Shown here piece after piece: positions 62,101-64,000 of a DNA stretch of 64,000 nucleotides. The translations under genes and the position numbers were made by a program. The DNA is from Enoplolaimus lenunculus. Its lineage: Eukaryota > Nematoda > Enoplea > Enoplida > Thoracostomopsidae. How positions within the stretch are numbered: the first letter of the stretch is position 1; every line of letters begins with the position of its first letter. The notes beneath the pieces are model-generated. The model did not search any database. It was not told the origin of the DNA and saw only the letters and a program-made list of their open reading frames with translations. The stretch is from assembly GCA_030248215.1 (NCBI GenBank), contig JASANG010003525.1, forward strand, positions 1-64,000. The letters run 5' to 3'.

Positions 62101-63707
62101 AACGGAAACGAAAAACGCATATTATCACAATCAACCTAAAAGGTTGATTGTTTTTGCCAAAACAATTAATGGGCGCAAATATTCACCGAGCTAGTATGCT
62201 GTAAATTTCAGTGAGTTGATTTTAACTCTGAATGAGTTGAATCGCTCAGCCTGAGTTAGGACTATAAGAACACAGAATTTTGAGTTGATTTAATTCATTC
62301 TGTGTTAATTAATCAACTCACCCAGAGTCAACTCAACTCAGAGTGAGAAACAACTCAACTCAGAGTGAGTTAATGTTTACTGATATCAACTCAGAAATAA
62401 CTAGTCAACTCAACTCAGAGTGAGAAACAACGCAACTCAGAGTGAGTTAATGTTTACTGATATCAACTCAGAAATAACTAACTCGCTAGCTGAAATGATT
62501 AATCAACTCAATGGAATTAACAGTGACAAATCAAAACAAGGATACGACTAAATTTATAAACATATTGCAACAAATTTGCCGTTTCAAATCGAGCATGTGA
62601 AACATAAAATGCGTCTAAAAATTTGTAAAAATAATGGAATTTTAGGTCTTTCCATGACATTAAATGCATACAGATTTTTACCGAAAACGAAATAGGACAT
62701 CGGGTGTCATCTTGGCTAAAATGGCCTTTAGCGTATTAAAATCACCAATTTGCATTTATGAAACAGAAGTACACGTATGAGCATCAGCTGTGGTTTCAAT
62801 AAAGGGCCAACGTTTAGAACATTTCCGTAGCGGTAGTATAAGCATATTCATAAGTCTAAGCGCCAAAGCGTAAGAATGAGCTAATACCTAAGCCTAAGAC
62901 TAAGCAAAAAATTAGTCGTGGCCCAATATTACATAATTCTAATTTCAATCTAAAATGTCTTACTTCCGCGTTTAGTTCTAGATTTGGTGTTGTTCGTTGC
63001 CGGGGAAACATTCTAGAATGTATTAAATCTGCATACATAAAAGTGTAAAACTCTACAAGTTTTTCATATATGTATATATACCCGAATAAGAGGGGGCAAT
63101 AAGAGGGCGATCCCCATTATGAGTCTCAATCAATAAGGGGCCGTATCCCTAACAAAATTCCGTAAGTGGATAGAGTCTCTAACCCTAAGAGTCTATAAAT
63201 GTCAGTTATCCCTAGTTGTAGTACATAAAAGACTCCAGGAACCAATAGAGTTGAGCTCGAAACTTTAAAGCATACTTATTTCTGGAAAGTACATTTCTAA
63301 GCATATATAACCTTGCATTATCACTCAAATTTTTGATACAAAACAAATAAGTGTTTAATTCAACGGATAGTTGCAATACCGGATATATATCTGCAACAAA
63401 AGGGCGGCGGAGGGCCGGTTGAAAATAAATAAGCCTCCGGAACCGAATAGCAGGGGGCCGTCCTCTGGAGAGGCCAAATAAAATCAGTCAACCCTGTTAC
63501 TCGGGTCACAACAGTATATATGATATGAAATTTTCCCGAAAACTTTTTGTTGTGATTACAAAATGATGTTTCAACCACACCGTTAATACAAGGCATTTAT
63601 GAAAGCTTTTATACCTGATTAATTTCCAAATCAAATCCTGAGCACAAACCGACGAGCATACCGATTATCATAATCAATAGAGGTATTTTAGTATGGCAGT
63701 GACACAT
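49929..63707 (-). CDS. ADAMTS-like secreted zinc metalloprotease without thrombospondin repeats
   Basis: Eight exons recognised: 63,615-63,707 (signal peptide), 61,501-61,631, 60,370-60,536, 57,954-58,062, 57,209-57,364, 54,172-54,325, 51,075-51,206, 49,929-50,168. The reprolysin (M12B) domain opens with EFVIELLLLVDVSVYEYF. The zinc site HELGHSLGAEHDG is complete but split between two exons. A CPARHNFLMRSYL segment supplies the Met-turn methionine. A disintegrin-like/Cys-rich part follows (QCQMIYGPSYRFCS, CNRLFCRD, FHGTTCGNKMWCQFGKCV), and a PLAC-like six-Cys module ends the protein. There are no thrombospondin type-1 repeats, unlike typical ADAMTS. Phases show at least one missing pro-region exon (61,632-63,614) and one small exon (58,063-60,369). 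Predicted role: extracellular matrix cleavage. The signal exon is assigned by position and phase only. Confidence 0.85.
50373..50692. mobile_element. MITE family A, copy 5 (internally shortened)
   Basis: TA then CTGTAGCGACCCGAATAAGA at one end, GGGTCACTACA at the other, with part of the interior missing (about 320 bp). A family C element follows directly. Lies in the last intron of the metalloprotease. Confidence 0.8.
50695..50840. mobile_element. Family C element
   Basis: TAAGCATATTCCTAAAGCCT start, diffuse GCCTAA-like words, and the AAAGTCTAATGCTTAAAGCT block common to the family. Confidence 0.55.
51075..51206 (-). CDS. Metalloprotease exon: Cys-rich region
   Basis: 44 codons, phase 0 at both ends: NEDYYTSQLCNRLFCRDAKK, then TRWYLPAFHGTTCGNKM. 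Acceptor TTTTTCAG, donor GTACGT. Joined to the next exon it gives GTTCGNKMWCQFGKCV, the ADAMTS Cys-rich hallmark. Confidence 0.9.
51285..51450. mobile_element. Family C element
   Basis: AAAGAACAGGAGCGGAACAG ... CCTAAGCCTAAGC core ... GATCTTTACATGGGCC, giving both terminal inverted repeats. Confidence 0.7.
51966..52045 (+). mobile_element. tRNA-headed SINE fragment
   Basis: GGCTGCGTGGCGTAGTGGCA is a good A box region; the B box (GTTCCGATTACGAACC) is decayed. Confidence 0.45.
52148..52353. repeat. Dispersed repeat with GGGGGGGCTTACGCTCCCCCC end
   Basis: Internally repetitive (AAAAATTGTAAGG / ACAAAAAATTTTCTGA words three times) and ending near GATCCGCC. A related copy at about 61,120-61,300 shares ACCTTACCATTTTATCACAA and the GGCGGATTTAG end on the opposite side. 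Class unknown. Confidence 0.5.
52460..52668. mobile_element. Family C element, best-preserved copy
   Basis: Begins GGCCCATGTAAAGATCAGGG and ends CTGTTCTTTACATTGGCC, so the terminal inverted repeats of about 25 bases are clear. The core is rich in TTAGGC-like hexamers (GGCTTAGGCTTAAG, ACGCTTAGGCTTAGG). No coding capacity. Confidence 0.75.
53196..53545. repeat. Two (TAA)n microsatellites flanking a family C remnant
   Basis: (AAT)n at 53,196-53,247 and 53,428-53,545, with a TTAGGC-type core between them (53,330-53,400). Confidence 0.85.
53840..54013. mobile_element. MITE family B fragment
   Basis: Contains CCACTCTTGG, ACAAGAGTGTGCAACTCT and a GACCCCCACCC block as in copy 1, but the ends are incomplete. 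Adjacent to the complete copy at 54,019. Confidence 0.6.
54019..54161. mobile_element. MITE family B, short copy with TTAAA duplication
   Basis: CCAAGAGTGG ... CCACTCTTGG, flanked on both sides by TTAAA. It ends 10 bases inside the metalloprotease intron that begins at 54,171. Confidence 0.8.
54172..54325 (-). CDS. Metalloprotease exon: disintegrin-like region
   Basis: Acceptor GATTATAG, donor GTTAGT. Encodes HNRGTHCLMENASPIVNAYG, PYPGQTYNVDRQCQMIYGPS and YRFCS, matching the CLL...PGQ-Y-x-A/V-x-x-QC-x-LIFGPSY-FC block of ADAMTS proteins. The donor sits 10 bases from a family B MITE. Confidence 0.88.
54580..54851 (-). mobile_element. piggyBac-type MITE with tRNA-like module, copy 3
   Basis: TTAACCCTTTCTCACATG at one end and GAGAAGGGGTTAA at the other; interior with the same tRNA-like A and B boxes as copy 2. 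Confidence 0.75.
55547..57049. mobile_element. MITE family A, copy 6, split by a 1.1-kb insertion
   Basis: The left part (55,547 to about 55,918) and right terminus (about 57,000-57,049, GGTCACTACAG then TA) belong to one family A element. Between them lies an insertion starting GAGGGGCGCACCGAGAGGGG and ending CGGTACGCCACTGCAGG, which itself contains a complete family B MITE. Confidence 0.7.
56211..56528. mobile_element. MITE family B, copy with TTATA duplication
   Basis: CCAAGAGTGGATGATCACTC ... CCACTCTTGG-like end (GACTCTTGG), flanked by TTATA. Interior matches copy 1 for the first 90 bases. Confidence 0.8.
57209..57364 (-). CDS. Metalloprotease exon: second half of zinc site
   Basis: Starts CTTGGCGCAGAACACGACGG (LGAEHDG) and continues SGCPARHNFLMRSYLSAQVK, then FKFSKCSKAQITSYL. 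Acceptor TTTTAAAG, donor GTAAGT. Confidence 0.9.
57545..57655. repeat. C-rich then A-rich low-complexity tract
   Basis: About 60 bases of nearly pure C/G (runs of 7 to 10 C), then GGGGGGAGAAAGAGGG, then runs of A up to 15. Extremely out of line with the AT-rich surroundings. Confidence 0.9.
57668..57870. mobile_element. Family D palindromic element
   Basis: Built of CTGAGTT / AACTCAG and TTGATTAATCAACTC words arranged as inverted repeats. Resembles 62,205-62,530. Confidence 0.6.
57954..58062 (-). CDS. Metalloprotease exon: first half of zinc site
   Basis: Encodes IGYVQSMCHKIDSISAIEDS and AVAAHELGH. The donor GTTAGC splits the codon after CACAG. Acceptor ATAATCCAG. Its entry phase does not match exon 60,370-60,536, which is why a small exon must be missing between them. 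Confidence 0.88.
58624..59066. mobile_element. MITE family A, copy 7
   Basis: ATGTAGTGACCCGAATAAGA start and ATTCGGGTCAATACAG end before TA. Lies in a metalloprotease intron. Confidence 0.83.
60150..60292. mobile_element. Family C element
   Basis: TTTTTTGCTTAGGCTTAGGC run, then GGCTTAGGAATACACTTAAC and GTAACATTGGCC end. Confidence 0.6.
60370..60536 (-). CDS. Metalloprotease exon: catalytic domain middle
   Basis: Acceptor TTGTTTCAG, donor GTACGT. Encodes TLAEDTGKGRLVVDGLQILK and SWLVLHADHLPKHDHAMAVT, like the HYDTAILFTR segment of ADAMTS domains. Confidence 0.87.
61501..61631 (-). CDS. Metalloprotease exon: start of catalytic domain
   Basis: Acceptor AAGTTCAG, donor GTAAGT. Encodes EFVIELLLLVDVSVYEYFMD and DYSVTNQIQAYFTTIVSE, the first strand and helix of a reprolysin domain. 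Confidence 0.87.
61790..62008. mobile_element. Near-perfect palindromic element, family E, copy 2
   Basis: CACGGCAAAAAATGGTGAGT ... CCATTTTTGCAGTG. Same inverted arms of GACTC/GAGTC words as 11,042-11,261. Confidence 0.85.
62205..62530. mobile_element. Family D palindromic element with internal duplication
   Basis: GAGTTGA/TCAACTC words throughout. A segment AACTCAGAGTGAGTTAATGT...TCAGAAATAACTA of roughly 78 bases occurs twice in tandem (62,350 and 62,430). Confidence 0.6.
62815..62935. mobile_element. Family C remnant
   Basis: GGTAGTATAAGCATATTCAT, CCTAAGCCTAAGAC and GCAAAAAATTAGTC match the family; the right end is missing. Confidence 0.5.
63079..63514. mobile_element. MITE family A, copy 8 (left terminus clipped)
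   Basis: Starts within the terminal repeat (CCCGAATAAGAGGGGG) after a TA-rich run and ends GGGTCACAACAG before TA. It lies about 100 bases from the candidate signal-peptide exon. Confidence 0.8.
63615..63707 (-). CDS. Candidate first exon: signal peptide
   Basis: 31 codons from ATG to a GTATAA donor: MCHCHTKIPLLIMIIGMLVG then LCSGFDLEINQ. A basic residue, a hydrophobic core and small residues near a likely cleavage point make a good signal peptide. It lies where the metalloprotease should start, but the pro-region exon that would connect them was not found. Confidence 0.55.
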
Positions 63708-64000
63708 TTTGATACTAGCAATTAAATAGCAAATCATTCATTTGGCCAAATTTTCTGACGGCAGCAACCTGTAAGTGTGATATTTCAGGTCCAAACTACA
63801 TTTTTCGATATATTAATTTATTATCCTGAAAGCTTAAATATAATTGCAAAGAATGACAAATTGTGAAAATAGAAGTTTATTTTATTATCGGTATTTTTTT
63901 CAAGCGGCTGTGGTACATTTATTTGTAGTTAGCGATAAATGGTAACCGTTTACATGCATTATATATGAGCAAACGAATTGTAAACTGTGTTTACCGGATA

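Noticed and set aside
1-64000. CRISPR arrays, bacterial operons, ribosome-binding sites, phage or organellar genes.
   Set aside because: Nothing of the kind is present; gene structure is eukaryotic throughout.

Overview
The window is nuclear DNA of an animal, probably an invertebrate. It is AT-rich, the genes are split by many GT-AG introns, and most of the sequence between exons is short non-autonomous transposons, SINEs and satellites. The genes are ordinary metazoan ones (FIG4, DAD1, an ADAMTS-like metalloprotease and a PAN/Apple membrane protein). I cannot name the phylum. No prokaryotic or organellar feature was seen. ||| Layout. 1-8,335 is one huge imperfect inverted duplication with its apex near 4,147. 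The left arm is a badly scrambled mirror of the right arm and may be a long-read fold-back artefact. 9,834-13,967 (minus) holds the last three exons of a gene I reconstruct as PAN/Apple module, Thr-rich stalk and C-terminal transmembrane anchor, with a 137-bp satellite in one intron and a partial duplicate of the PAN exon. 14,000-28,900 is mostly transposon and repeat DNA, including a (CAA)n tract and a 27-bp Pro/Thr minisatellite. 28,958-43,360 (minus) is FIG4, the Sac-domain phosphoinositide phosphatase. All 13 exons could be joined in phase, giving about 1,140 residues, and the first intron is about 5.8 kb. 47,245-48,555 (plus) is DAD1, the small oligosaccharyltransferase subunit, complete in two exons. 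49,929-63,707 (minus) is an ADAMTS-like secreted zinc protease without thrombospondin repeats. I found eight exons; at least one pro-region exon and one tiny exon remain unlocated. DAD1 and the protease converge, while FIG4 and DAD1 diverge. ||| Mobile DNA. The repeated families are: (A) a TA-flanked MITE of about 430 bp whose ends read CTGTAGTGACCCGAATAAGA; (B) a MITE with CCAAGAGTGG ends and 5-bp target duplications; (C) a short element whose core is degenerate TTAGGC/GCCTAA repeats; (D) a MITE built of GAGTTGA/TCAACTC palindromes; (E) an almost wholly palindromic element of about 220 bp; (P) a TTAA-CCC...GGG-TTAA piggyBac-type MITE that carries a tRNA-like module; plus several tRNA-headed SINEs, one LINE 3' end and long-TIR MITEs. 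The genes are unrelated housekeeping and extracellular functions and do not form a pathway.
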